Below are positions 1 to 6,598 of a DNA stretch of 7,538 bases, piece by piece. Origin of the DNA: Rikenellaceae bacterium (GTDB lineage Bacteria; Bacteroidota; Bacteroidia; Bacteroidales; UBA932); NCBI GenBank assembly GCA_900769735.1, contig CAAGHY010000125.1:1-7538 (forward strand), in the 5' to 3' direction. Position 1 is the first letter of the stretch. Each line of letters begins with the position of its first letter. The notes below the pieces were generated by a model that had not been told where the DNA came from, did no database searches, and saw nothing but the letters and a program-made list of their open reading frames with translations. Position numbers and translations under genes: made by a program.

Positions 1-28
1 ATGGGAGGTTGGGTATATGAAAGTAAAA

Positions 29-61
29 GAGAGTGACCTTTTGGGTCACCCTCATTTTTTT
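29..61 (+). terminator. Rho-independent terminator, probably bidirectional
   Basis: Arms at 29-38 (GAGAGTGACC) and 44-53 (GGTCACCCTC) pair over 10 bp with a single A·C mismatch around a 5-base loop. A run of seven T follows at 55-61 on the plus strand, the classic layout for a gene ending just left of the window. Read on the minus strand, the hairpin is followed by TTTTACTTT, so it can also end the symporter/omega-amidase unit, whose stop codon lies 23 bases away. No gene can be assigned in bases 1-28: a plus-strand reading frame could close at the TGA at 18-20 or at 34-36, but too little is present to identify a product. Confidence 0.8.
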
Positions 62-83
62 ACTGCTCACGCTGGGTGCGCTA

Positions 84-872
84 TTATCTGATTACATTGA
101 AGGTGTCTGCATCCATCCAAGCTGGGAATTTGTCTCTGAAATCATTCAAGCTTTCCTGATTGATATTGCAGGTGAGCATTTGGGTACGGCATCCTTGTGA
201 ATCTGTAAGGAAGTATTCTTGAGCAATTGAATCACCTTTGAAATCATACATCTGTGAACTTGGACAATAAACACAAAGAGGATCATTACCGTCTCTATTT
301 ACAAATATTGCATAAGCAATGTTCTCAATTGCACGTGCGCGTACAAGAGGCTCTATTGCTTTAATACGCACTTCAGGGAAATTGGCAATGTTAAGTAACA
401 CATCATATTTGTTGCCCTTGTTTCTGCTCCATACCGGGAATCTGATGTCATAGCAGATATTCAGTGCAAATTTGATCCCTTTATATTCAACAATACAAGT
501 TTCGTCACCACGGGTATAATGTTTGTTCTCTTCTCCCATACGGAAGAGATGTCGTTTGTCGTAATGGCTCCAGGTTCCGTCTGGCTTTACAAAATAGGCT
601 CTGTTGAATACCTCCCTGCCATTCTGTGTGAACGGGAATGATCCCATAATGGCAATATTGTATTTCTTTGATGTTTCAATCATCCATTTCAATGTTTCAC
701 CTGCTGCATCCTCTGCCAGAGAAATGTTCATAGTAAAACCCGTTGAAAACATCTCAGGAAGTATTACAAGGTCCCCCTTATCCTCCATTTGGGAAATCAG
801 AGATTCAACTTTGTTGAAATTAAGCTGCTTGTCTTCCCAAGCTATATCCAGTGAAATTGCAGTTACTTTCAT
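84..872 (-). CDS. Omega-amidase (carbon-nitrogen hydrolase, YafV/Nit2 type)
   Basis: This 262-residue protein belongs to the nitrilase superfamily. All three catalytic residues are visible: Glu40 in LPEMFSTGF, Lys106 in YDKRHLF and Cys140 in LNICYDIRFP. The YDKRHLFRMGEE segment and the length (E. coli YafV has about 256 residues) point to the omega-amidase branch. These cytosolic enzymes hydrolyse alpha-ketoglutaramate and alpha-ketosuccinamate, the keto acids left after glutamine or asparagine transamination, to 2-oxoglutarate or oxaloacetate plus ammonia. There is no signal peptide. The ATG at 870-872 shares one base with the TAA of the upstream symporter gene (TAATG), which suggests translational coupling and fixes the start. 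Another amidase specificity within the superfamily is possible; the fold and catalytic triad are secure. Confidence 0.88.
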   Translation of the reverse strand: MKVTAISLDIAWEDKQLNFNKVESLISQMEDKGDLVILPEMFSTGFTMNISLAEDAAGETLKWMIETSKKYNIAIMGSFPFTQNGREVFNRAYFVKPDGTWSHYDKRHLFRMGEENKHYTRGDETCIVEYKGIKFALNICYDIRFPVWSRNKGNKYDVLLNIANFPEVRIKAIEPLVRARAIENIAYAIFVNRDGNDPLCVYCPSSQMYDFKGDSIAQEYFLTDSQGCRTQMLTCNINQESLNDFRDKFPAWMDADTFNVIR

Positions 873-2038
873 TATTTCTTATAAATTTTATTTACAACCA
901 AAGCAATGGCACCGTCTCCTGTAACGTTGCAGGCAGTACCAAATGTATCCATAGCAATATATAGTGCTATCATCAATCCTTGAAGCTCCTCTGTAAAGCC
1001 CAGCATTGAAGCCAAAAGTCCAAGAGCTGCCATAATTGCGCCACCAGGAACACCAGGTGCTGCTACCATTGTTATACCCAACATACAGATGAATCCGGCA
1101 AACATCTCCAACCCGTGAGGCATTCCCTGCATCCAAAGAATGGCAAATGCACAGGCTACAATTTTAAGCGTACTTCCAGCAAGATGGATAGTAGCGCACA
1201 AAGGAATTACAAAACCTGCAAGTTTCTCGTCTACTCCGTTCTTTATTGCCTGTCTCAATGTTACAGGAATTGTAGCGGCTGAAGACTGTGTTCCTAAAGC
1301 TGTCATATATGCCGGAAGCATATTCACCAACATTCTGAACGGATTCTTCTTGGCAATTGCTCCTGCTACAACAAACTGGATAAGAAGTAGGGAAACGTGG
1401 AGTACAAAAATAATTGCAATTACCTTGATGAACAGTTTAAGTATTGCACCAGCCTGTCCCTCAGCACCAATCTGTAAGAAAATTCCAAATACATAAAGAG
1501 GCAATAAAGGAATTATTACTCCCGATATCACCTTGTTTATAAGGTCTCTGAACTCAATGAGACCGTTTTTAAGTTTGTCTCCGCTAACTGCACACAAACC
1601 CAATCCTAGGACAAATGCAAGTACTAAAGCAGATGTAACGCTCATTACAGGCGGCATATCCACACTGAAGAATGGAAGCACCTTGTTGGCTTGTGCAACC
1701 TCCTGTGTAAGACCTGCTGAGCTGTCAAGGAATATAGGGTAAGAAAAATCACAGGCAAAATAAGAGAAGAAACCGGCAAACAGTGTAGATCCGTATGCAA
1801 TGGCTGCTGTGATTGCCAACAATTTTCCTGCACCTTTACCTAGTTCTGCGATACCTGGGGCTACAAGACCCACAATAATCAGTGGAATGGTAAATCCAAG
1901 GAAGTTTCCAAATATTCCATTGATTGTAACAAATAGTCTGTTGAGGAATTCTGGGAAAAAGAATGAACAAACAATACCCAACACAATGGCTATTGCCACT
2001 TTTCCCAATAACGGCATTTTTTTGATTCTGTTTATCAT
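872..2038 (-). CDS. Dicarboxylate/amino acid:cation symporter (DAACS, GltPh fold), divergent binding site
   Basis: This 388-residue polytopic inner-membrane protein carries the DAACS hallmarks in order: a serine-rich HP1 loop (GTQSSAATIPVT, 249-260), the TM7 segment (ATIHLAGS, 282-289), the HP2 loop (APGVPGGAI, 327-335) and the TM8 substrate segment (MDTFGTACNVTGDG, 363-376). Compared with GltPh from memory, the amino-group ligand (Asp364), Thr368, Asn371 and Asp375 are kept. The arginine that holds the acidic side chain (GltPh R397) is Gly367, and the sodium-site NMDGT motif reads HLAGS. A neutral or otherwise non-dicarboxylate substrate and altered cation coupling are therefore likely, and I give no gene symbol. 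The start is ATG at 2036-2038, preceded by an A-rich stretch. It overlaps the omega-amidase gene by one base and is divergent from the iron-sulfur protein gene. Family assignment is secure; substrate is not. Confidence 0.9.
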   Translation of the reverse strand: MINRIKKMPLLGKVAIAIVLGIVCSFFFPEFLNRLFVTINGIFGNFLGFTIPLIIVGLVAPGIAELGKGAGKLLAITAAIAYGSTLFAGFFSYFACDFSYPIFLDSSAGLTQEVAQANKVLPFFSVDMPPVMSVTSALVLAFVLGLGLCAVSGDKLKNGLIEFRDLINKVISGVIIPLLPLYVFGIFLQIGAEGQAGAILKLFIKVIAIIFVLHVSLLLIQFVVAGAIAKKNPFRMLVNMLPAYMTALGTQSSAATIPVTLRQAIKNGVDEKLAGFVIPLCATIHLAGSTLKIVACAFAILWMQGMPHGLEMFAGFICMLGITMVAAPGVPGGAIMAALGLLASMLGFTEELQGLMIALYIAMDTFGTACNVTGDGAIALVVNKIYKK

Positions 2039-2054
2039 AGGTTTTCTTTTATAA

Positions 2055-2085
2055 TTTCATTTGAAATTTAAATTTAATACTTTTG
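2055..2085 (+). promoter_or_regulatory. Bacteroidota-type promoter of the NapH-NapG-like gene
   Basis: TACTTTTG at 2078-2085 is an exact match to the Bacteroidota -7 consensus TAnnTTTG. TTTC at 2055-2058, one base off the -33 box TTTG, lies 19 bases upstream, which is about the usual spacing. A perfect TTTG at 2060-2063 is also present but only 14 bases away. Transcription would start near 2091. This makes the in-frame TTG at 2083, which lies within the promoter box, unusable as a start and supports the ATG at 2131. Confidence 0.6.
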
Positions 2086-2091
2086 TACAAC
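2063..2091 (-). promoter_or_regulatory. Possible promoter for the symporter/omega-amidase unit
   Basis: On the minus strand, TAAATTTC at 2070-2063 matches the Bacteroidota -7 box TAnnTTTG in all fixed positions but one. GTTG at 2091-2088 lies 17 bases upstream as a poor -33 box. Transcription would begin near 2056, leaving a short leader before the ATG at 2038. The region is so AT-rich that chance matches are expected, so this is only a candidate. It overlaps the opposing promoter. Confidence 0.22.
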
Positions 2092-2109
2092 ATAACAAGC
2101 AGTTATGTT
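2089..2109. promoter_or_regulatory. Perfect 8-bp inverted repeat, candidate operator at the transcription start
   Basis: AACATAAC at 2089-2096 and GTTATGTT at 2102-2109 are perfect inverted repeats around a 5-base spacer. The element begins four bases after the -7 box and covers the predicted transcription start, the classic position for a dimeric repressor. It could instead fold as a weak, AT-rich hairpin in the 5' untranslated leader. Only the repeat itself is directly seen; the binding protein is unknown. Confidence 0.5.
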
Positions 2110-2130
2110 TACAATAACCAATTATCTAGT

Positions 2131-3636
2131 ATGAATAAATTTCTTAAACGTTTCAGAATCTTTTTTGCTTCTGTAATTTTTGTTGTCATAACCTGTGGTT
2201 TCCTTAATCTGTCGGGAGGAAACAATATTTCTGCATTGGCTTTGAAGACACAGTTCACTCCGGCACTAGTTTCAATTTTTACAGGTTCTGTGCTGGCATT
2301 TTCATTGCTTATGCTGCTTACCCTTTTGTTTGGAAGGGTATATTGTTCTTTTCTTTGCCCACTTGGTATCCTGCAGGATATTGTAACATTTGTATCAAAT
2401 ATAATCAAGAAGAAAAACAACGGAGGACGATTGCCTAAACAGGGTTACAGGAAACCGCACAATGTTTTGCGCTATACAATTCTTGTTATTGTTGCAATTT
2501 GCCTTGTTGCAGGATTTACATATCCTTTGGCATTGCTTGACCCTTATTCAAATTACGGAAAGATAGCCGGTCAGCTCTTCAGCTCAGTTGAGTTGGGAAT
2601 TACAAATCTGCTTTCAAATGTAATGCCTGCCACATTCTATTACCAGCAGTATGTAAAGGTAACGATGTTTGCTTTTGTATATGCATTGTTCTTCTTCCTC
2701 CTGGTAACTGTGTTCAGCGCTGTTCGTGGAAGACTTTACTGCAACACAATCTGCCCTGTAGGTTCATTTCTTGGTCTTGTAAGCGGATTCTCTTTGTTCA
2801 AACCGGTTATAGAAAAAGACAAATGTGTGAAATGTAATTTGTGTGCCGGCAATTGCAAGAGCAACTGTATAAATCTGGAAACTAAAGAGATTGACGCAAC
2901 CAGATGTGTTGCCTGCTACAATTGCCTCACTGCGTGTAAAAGAGGTGGAGTGAAACTTGTTCCAACCTGGTTCCGTAAATCTGCACCAGAGGCATCAGAG
3001 TACAGAACTATAGAGAATAAAGAGAGAAGGAATGCACTGATTGCTATGGGTGGTTTTGCAGCGGCAGTAGCAGCAAGAAGCGTAATACATCCAAAATCAT
3101 CTTATGCAGCAATTACAGGTGAAAGTAAGGATAATACCCCTATCCTGCCTCCAGGTGCAAGAAACCTTACCGCATTCAAAGATGCCTGCACAGCGTGTCA
3201 CGCCTGTATAGCAGCCTGTCCTAATAAAATCATCAAACCTGCTTCATTCGAGTATGGAATTGATGGAATTATGCTCCCGACAGTTAAGTATGACAGGAAA
3301 TACTGTTCATATAATTGTAATGCCTGTGCACAAACTTGCCCTCACGGTGCATTGCAGCATCTTACCCTTGAGGAGAAACAGAAAACCCAGATAGGTGTTG
3401 CAGTTTATAATCCTGTAAGCTGTGTTGTTATTAATGACGGCTTCAAATGTGGTGCCTGTGCAAACAATTGTCCTGCAGGTGCAATTACTATGACAGAAAC
3501 TGCTGAAGGTTCAGGACAGTTCCTTCCAGTAGTTGATCCTGCAAAATGTATCGGTTGTGGTGCTTGTGAATATGCGTGCCCTGCCATTCCTAAGGCCATT
3601 AAAGTTTATGGCAAGACAGTTCAGACAAGAATATGA
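2131..3636 (+). CDS. Membrane polyferredoxin, NapH-NapG-like fusion
   Basis: This 501-residue protein resembles NapH fused to NapG, components that carry electrons from quinol to periplasmic reductases. Residues 1-200 hold four membrane segments (about 8-25, 45-68, 112-136, 175-200), with CxxxCP motifs at Cys72/Cys76 and Cys204/Cys208. Two 4Fe-4S sites follow (Cys232/235/238/242 and Cys259/262/265/269). An Arg299-Arg300 pair precedes a fifth hydrophobic segment (about 301-318), like a Tat signal. The C-terminal domain has four further Cys sets: 353/356/359/363, 392/396/399/403, 431/440/443/447 and 473/476/479/483. The lengths of the two halves fit NapH (about 287) and NapG (about 231). The ATG at 2131 is chosen because the upstream in-frame TTG lies inside the promoter. 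No napA or other reductase gene is in the window, so the acceptor is unknown. It could serve another redox chain (MauM/MauN-like proteins share this architecture). Confidence 0.85.
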   Translation: MNKFLKRFRIFFASVIFVVITCGFLNLSGGNNISALALKTQFTPALVSIFTGSVLAFSLLMLLTLLFGRVYCSFLCPLGILQDIVTFVSNIIKKKNNGGRLPKQGYRKPHNVLRYTILVIVAICLVAGFTYPLALLDPYSNYGKIAGQLFSSVELGITNLLSNVMPATFYYQQYVKVTMFAFVYALFFFLLVTVFSAVRGRLYCNTICPVGSFLGLVSGFSLFKPVIEKDKCVKCNLCAGNCKSNCINLETKEIDATRCVACYNCLTACKRGGVKLVPTWFRKSAPEASEYRTIENKERRNALIAMGGFAAAVAARSVIHPKSSYAAITGESKDNTPILPPGARNLTAFKDACTACHACIAACPNKIIKPASFEYGIDGIMLPTVKYDRKYCSYNCNACAQTCPHGALQHLTLEEKQKTQIGVAVYNPVSCVVINDGFKCGACANNCPAGAITMTETAEGSGQFLPVVDPAKCIGCGACEYACPAIPKAIKVYGKTVQTRI

Positions 3637-3656
3637 TAAAATCGATATAAAATGTA

Positions 3657-3685
3657 AAGGGTGGCCGATTTATTCAGCCACCCTT
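3657..3685. terminator. Bidirectional terminator between convergent genes
   Basis: AAGGGTGGC at 3657-3665 and GCCACCCTT at 3677-3685 form a perfect 9-bp stem around an 11-base loop. The hairpin starts 20 bases after the stop of the iron-sulfur protein gene and ends 22 bases before the folD stop. The T-rich tail is better on the minus strand (TTTACATTTTAT) than on the plus strand (CATTATTTG), so it probably ends the folD transcript most efficiently while serving both genes. Confidence 0.8.
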
Positions 3686-3707
3686 CATTATTTGCTGCAG
3701 TACAGAT

Positions 3708-4589
3708 TTATTTGCGTTTCTTGTTTTCTGCTGCTTTAAGTGTATTCACCATAAGTGAAACAATTGTCATTGGACCTACACCGCCCGGAACTGGAGTAAT
3801 GTATGAAGCCTTAGGTGCAACTGCCTCAAAATCAACATCACCAACAAGTCTGTATCCTGTCTTTTTAGTATCATCTGATATACGTGTGATTCCAACATCC
3901 ACAATTATTGCACCCTCTCTAACCATATCACCTTTTACAAAGCCTGGGGAACCAAGGGCAGCAATTATGATGTCAGCCTGTTTTGTAAAGAACTCAATGT
4001 TCTTTGTATGACTGTGACAAATTGTAACTGTACAATCACCTGGATCGTCCTTCAAAGAAAGAAGGTTTGCCAAAGGACGGCCAACAATATTGCTTCGGCC
4101 AATAATTACACAATGTTTTCCTTTGGTCTCAATACCATACTCAGACAACAGTCTGATGATACCATATGGAGTAGCAGGAAGGAAGGTTGGAAGACCAAGT
4201 GTCATCTTACCCACATTCTCAGGATGGAAACCATCCACATCCTTACTTGGATCAATTGCATTGATAACAGCATCCTCATCCAAATGCTCAGGAAGAGGCA
4301 ACTGTACAATCAAGCCATCTATATCATCATTGTTGTTAATCTCGTGAATAATCTCAATCAGCTCATCCTGAGTTATCTCAGCAGGAAATCTGTGAAGAGT
4401 TGATTTGAAACCCACTTGTGAGCAGGCTCTCTCTTTGTGGCCTACGTAGGTCTGGCTTGCGCCGTCATTACCTACAAGGATTGCTGCCAAATGAGGTCTT
4501 TTACCGCCTTTGGCAACTCTCTCTTTAACCATTTGGGCAATTTCAAGTTTAATCTTGTCTGAAGTTGCCTTTCCGTCCAATATTACCAT
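3708..4589 (-). CDS. folD: FolD, methylene-THF dehydrogenase / methenyl-THF cyclohydrolase
   Basis: This 293-residue bifunctional cytosolic enzyme interconverts 5,10-methylene-, 5,10-methenyl- and 10-formyl-tetrahydrofolate with NADP(H), supplying one-carbon units for purines and formyl-Met-tRNA. The active-site residues Tyr48 and Lys52 (QTYVGHK), Gln96 (VQLPLP) and Asp119 (KDVDGF) sit two positions before their E. coli counterparts (Y50, K54, Q98, D121). The nucleotide-binding segment GRSNIVGRP (164-172) and the signature TPVPGGVGPMT (265-275) are intact. The usual PCTPxG reads PATPYG (138-143). Length is normal. It is the last gene of the minus-strand cluster, 30 bases after ffh, with the terminator just beyond it. 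Confidence 0.97.
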   Translation of the reverse strand: MVILDGKATSDKIKLEIAQMVKERVAKGGKRPHLAAILVGNDGASQTYVGHKERACSQVGFKSTLHRFPAEITQDELIEIIHEINNNDDIDGLIVQLPLPEHLDEDAVINAIDPSKDVDGFHPENVGKMTLGLPTFLPATPYGIIRLLSEYGIETKGKHCVIIGRSNIVGRPLANLLSLKDDPGDCTVTICHSHTKNIEFFTKQADIIIAALGSPGFVKGDMVREGAIIVDVGITRISDDTKKTGYRLVGDVDFEAVAPKASYITPVPGGVGPMTIVSLMVNTLKAAENKKRK

Positions 4590-4619
4590 ATTCTGTATAA
4601 TTAATAGTATTGAATTTGC

Positions 4620-5966
4620 TTAGCGTCTTCTCATTCCATGCATTGCTTTCATAGCTCCCATAGCTTTGTTCTTGACTCCGCCACCGGCCATGATCTTCAT
4701 CACTTTACGGGTATCCTCAAACTGTTTTAGAAGTCTGTTAACCTCCACAATTGTTGTACCGCTACCCTCTGCAATACGCCTTCTTCTGCTTCCGTTGATA
4801 ACTTGAGGATTGTTTCTCTCATATGGAGTCATTGAAAGGATAATTGCCTCTACACTTTTAAAAGCTGAGTTATCAATATCCACATCCCTCAAAGCCTTGC
4901 CAACTCCTGGCAACATTGATGCAAGATCCTTGATGTTACCCATTTTCTTGATCTGCTGGATCTGGTCATAGAAATCAGAAAGTGTAAACTGGTCCTTGAT
5001 CAGTTTTTTCTGTAGTTTCTTTGCCTCTTCCTCATCAAACTGCTCCTGAGCCTTCTCTACAAGTGATACAACGTCACCCATACCAAGGATACGGTCTGCA
5101 ATACGTTTTGGATGGAACACATCAAGTGCCTCCATCTTCTCACCTGCACTGATGAATTTGATTGGTTTGTTTACAACAGCTTTGATTGAAAGAGCTGCAC
5201 CACCACGTGTGTCACCATCAAGTTTTGTAAGTACTACACCGTCAAAATCAAGTCTGTCGTTGAAAGCTTTGGCTGTTTCAACAGCATCCTGACCTGTCAT
5301 TGAATCTACAACAAACAAAGTCTCGGTTGGGTTGATTGCAGCTTTGATTGCAGCAATCTCGTCCATCATCTGCTCGTCAACTGCCAAACGTCCTGCTGTA
5401 TCCACAATCACCAAAGAATATCCTTCAGCTTTTGCTTTTGCAACAGCATTCTTTGCAATTGATACAGGATCTTTTGAACCTTCTTCTGTATATACGGTAA
5501 CACCAATCTGCTCTCCCAATACTTTCAACTGGTCAATAGCTGCAGGCCTGTACACGTCACCTGCTGCCAAAAGCACTTTCTTGTTCCTTTTTGTTTTGCA
5601 GTTCAAGGCAAGTTTGCCTGAGAAGGTAGTTTTACCTGAACCCTGCAAACCTGCAACAAGTACAATACCAGGCTCTCCCTTAATGTTGATGTCAGTTGCC
5701 TCAGATCCCATAAGCTTGGTAAGCTCGTCGTGGACAATCTTAACCATCATCTGGCTTGGCTTCACAGCCTTAAGCACATCCTGACCCATTGCAATTTTCT
5801 TGACATCATCACAGAATGTCTTTGCAATTTTGTAGCTTACGTCGGCATCAAGCAACGCCTTTCTCACATCCTTTAAGGTTTCTGCAACATTAATCTCCGT
5901 AATCTTGCCCTCTCCCTTGAGAATCTTAAAGGAACTCTCCAGTCTGTCAATTAAATTTTCAAACAT
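4620..5966 (-). CDS. ffh: Ffh, signal recognition particle GTPase (SRP54 homologue)
   Basis: This 448-residue protein binds 4.5S/SRP RNA and signal sequences of nascent chains, and delivers ribosomes to the membrane receptor FtsY. The N domain (1-95) opens with the typical MFENLIDRLESSFKILKG. The G domain shows the P-loop GLQGSGKTT (106-114), DVYRPAA (137-143), DTAGR (189-193), TKLDGDTRGG (247-256) and a closing SAGEK (273-277), where GTGEK or GVGEK is commoner. The M domain (about 300-448) has the RNA-binding stretch GSRRRRIAEGSGTT (392-405) and a short Met- and Arg-rich tail. The start lies 5 bases after the stop of the TetR-type gene, whose A/G-rich end probably serves as the ribosome-binding region. 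No SRP RNA gene is seen in the window. Confidence 0.97.
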   Translation of the reverse strand: MFENLIDRLESSFKILKGEGKITEINVAETLKDVRKALLDADVSYKIAKTFCDDVKKIAMGQDVLKAVKPSQMMVKIVHDELTKLMGSEATDINIKGEPGIVLVAGLQGSGKTTFSGKLALNCKTKRNKKVLLAAGDVYRPAAIDQLKVLGEQIGVTVYTEEGSKDPVSIAKNAVAKAKAEGYSLVIVDTAGRLAVDEQMMDEIAAIKAAINPTETLFVVDSMTGQDAVETAKAFNDRLDFDGVVLTKLDGDTRGGAALSIKAVVNKPIKFISAGEKMEALDVFHPKRIADRILGMGDVVSLVEKAQEQFDEEEAKKLQKKLIKDQFTLSDFYDQIQQIKKMGNIKDLASMLPGVGKALRDVDIDNSAFKSVEAIILSMTPYERNNPQVINGSRRRRIAEGSGTTIVEVNRLLKQFEDTRKVMKIMAGGGVKNKAMGAMKAMHGMRRR

Positions 5967-5971
5967 ATATC

Positions 5972-6595
5972 TTAATCTCTTTCTTTAATACTATTTAAGT
6001 ACAACTCCAGAACTTCTGCTCCATTGGTATTTACAACTGAATAAAGGTGGTGTTTTACCAACTCCAGATGATACTCGGAAGTGTTCTGGAAGAACCTGAA
6101 ACTTCCGTCCCATCTGTAGAAAAGGTCAATTGCAGAGGTGTAGAAAAGTGTTGTATAATCCATATCCAGATTGTTTCTGTACAGATTCTCTTCAACACCC
6201 CTTTTCAAATTGTTTCTTACCAATTGGGAATAAAAATTCATCCTGTCCGTGAATGAAAATATTGCAGGACAGGATTGGTAGATTGAAATGTCCTTCAAAA
6301 GTAGTGTACCCAATTTTGAGATTTCTTCACTGATTGTTTTGGAAACCACAAAGAAAGACTCAATGGCGTTTTCACTTCTTTGAATGGATATCTGAATTTT
6401 TTTGTCAAGTTCAGAGTAAAAATAGTTAACCACTGTACCTATAAGCTCCTGCTTGCTGCTGAAGTTGTTGTACAGTGTCTTTTTTGTAATTCCAAGGTTC
6501 TGGGCTATCTGCTCCATATTGAGAGTTAGCCCTTTCTCCTTGAATATTTCAAAGGCCTGAGCCGTGTATTTTTCCTTGGAACTGACTCTTGGCAT
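5972..6595 (-). CDS. TetR/AcrR-family transcriptional regulator
   Basis: This 207-residue protein is of normal TetR length. The N-terminal DNA-binding domain (about 1-55) has the family helix-turn-helix: MEQIAQNLG (27-35) followed by the recognition region TKKTLYNNFSSKQEL (37-51). The C-terminal part, about 150 residues, is all-helical in character and variable, as expected for a ligand-binding and dimerisation domain, so the inducer cannot be inferred. The gene begins 3 bases after the lysA stop and ends 5 bases before the ffh ATG, so it is transcribed with housekeeping genes. No efflux pump or other usual TetR target lies beside it. Family is clear; target and ligand are unknown. Confidence 0.9.
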   Translation of the reverse strand: MPRVSSKEKYTAQAFEIFKEKGLTLNMEQIAQNLGITKKTLYNNFSSKQELIGTVVNYFYSELDKKIQISIQRSENAIESFFVVSKTISEEISKLGTLLLKDISIYQSCPAIFSFTDRMNFYSQLVRNNLKRGVEENLYRNNLDMDYTTLFYTSAIDLFYRWDGSFRFFQNTSEYHLELVKHHLYSVVNTNGAEVLELYLNSIKERD

Positions 6596-6598
6596 ATA

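Noticed and set aside
1..36. A plus-strand reading frame from the ATG at 1 to the TGA at 34-36
   Set aside because: Eleven codons at the window edge, with the stop inside the terminator stem; neither a short peptide nor the tail of a known gene can be supported.
604..924. Plus-strand open frame opposite the omega-amidase gene
   Set aside because: It is antisense to a well-supported gene, has no family motif and runs into the symporter gene.
2083..2130. A longer start (TTG at 2083) adding 16 residues to the iron-sulfur protein
   Set aside because: The TTG is part of the TAnnTTTG promoter box and lies before the predicted transcription start, and the extra residues cover the palindrome. The ATG at 2131 begins a normal NapH-like N-terminus.
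2131..3636. CcoG/RdxA-type copper-oxidase assembly protein or NosR
   Set aside because: The CxxxCP motifs resemble these families, but there is no C-terminal Ig-like domain as in CcoG and no N-terminal FMN-binding domain as in NosR; the second four-cluster domain after a Tat-like segment fits NapG better.
3640..3707. A small RNA or riboswitch in the gap between the iron-sulfur gene and folD
   Set aside because: The only structure is the single terminator hairpin; nothing else is long or conserved enough to support an RNA gene.
5332..5784. 150-codon plus-strand open frame opposite ffh
   Set aside because: It lies wholly within the highly conserved Ffh G domain; the Ser/Pro-rich antisense product shows no motif and is a codon-bias shadow.
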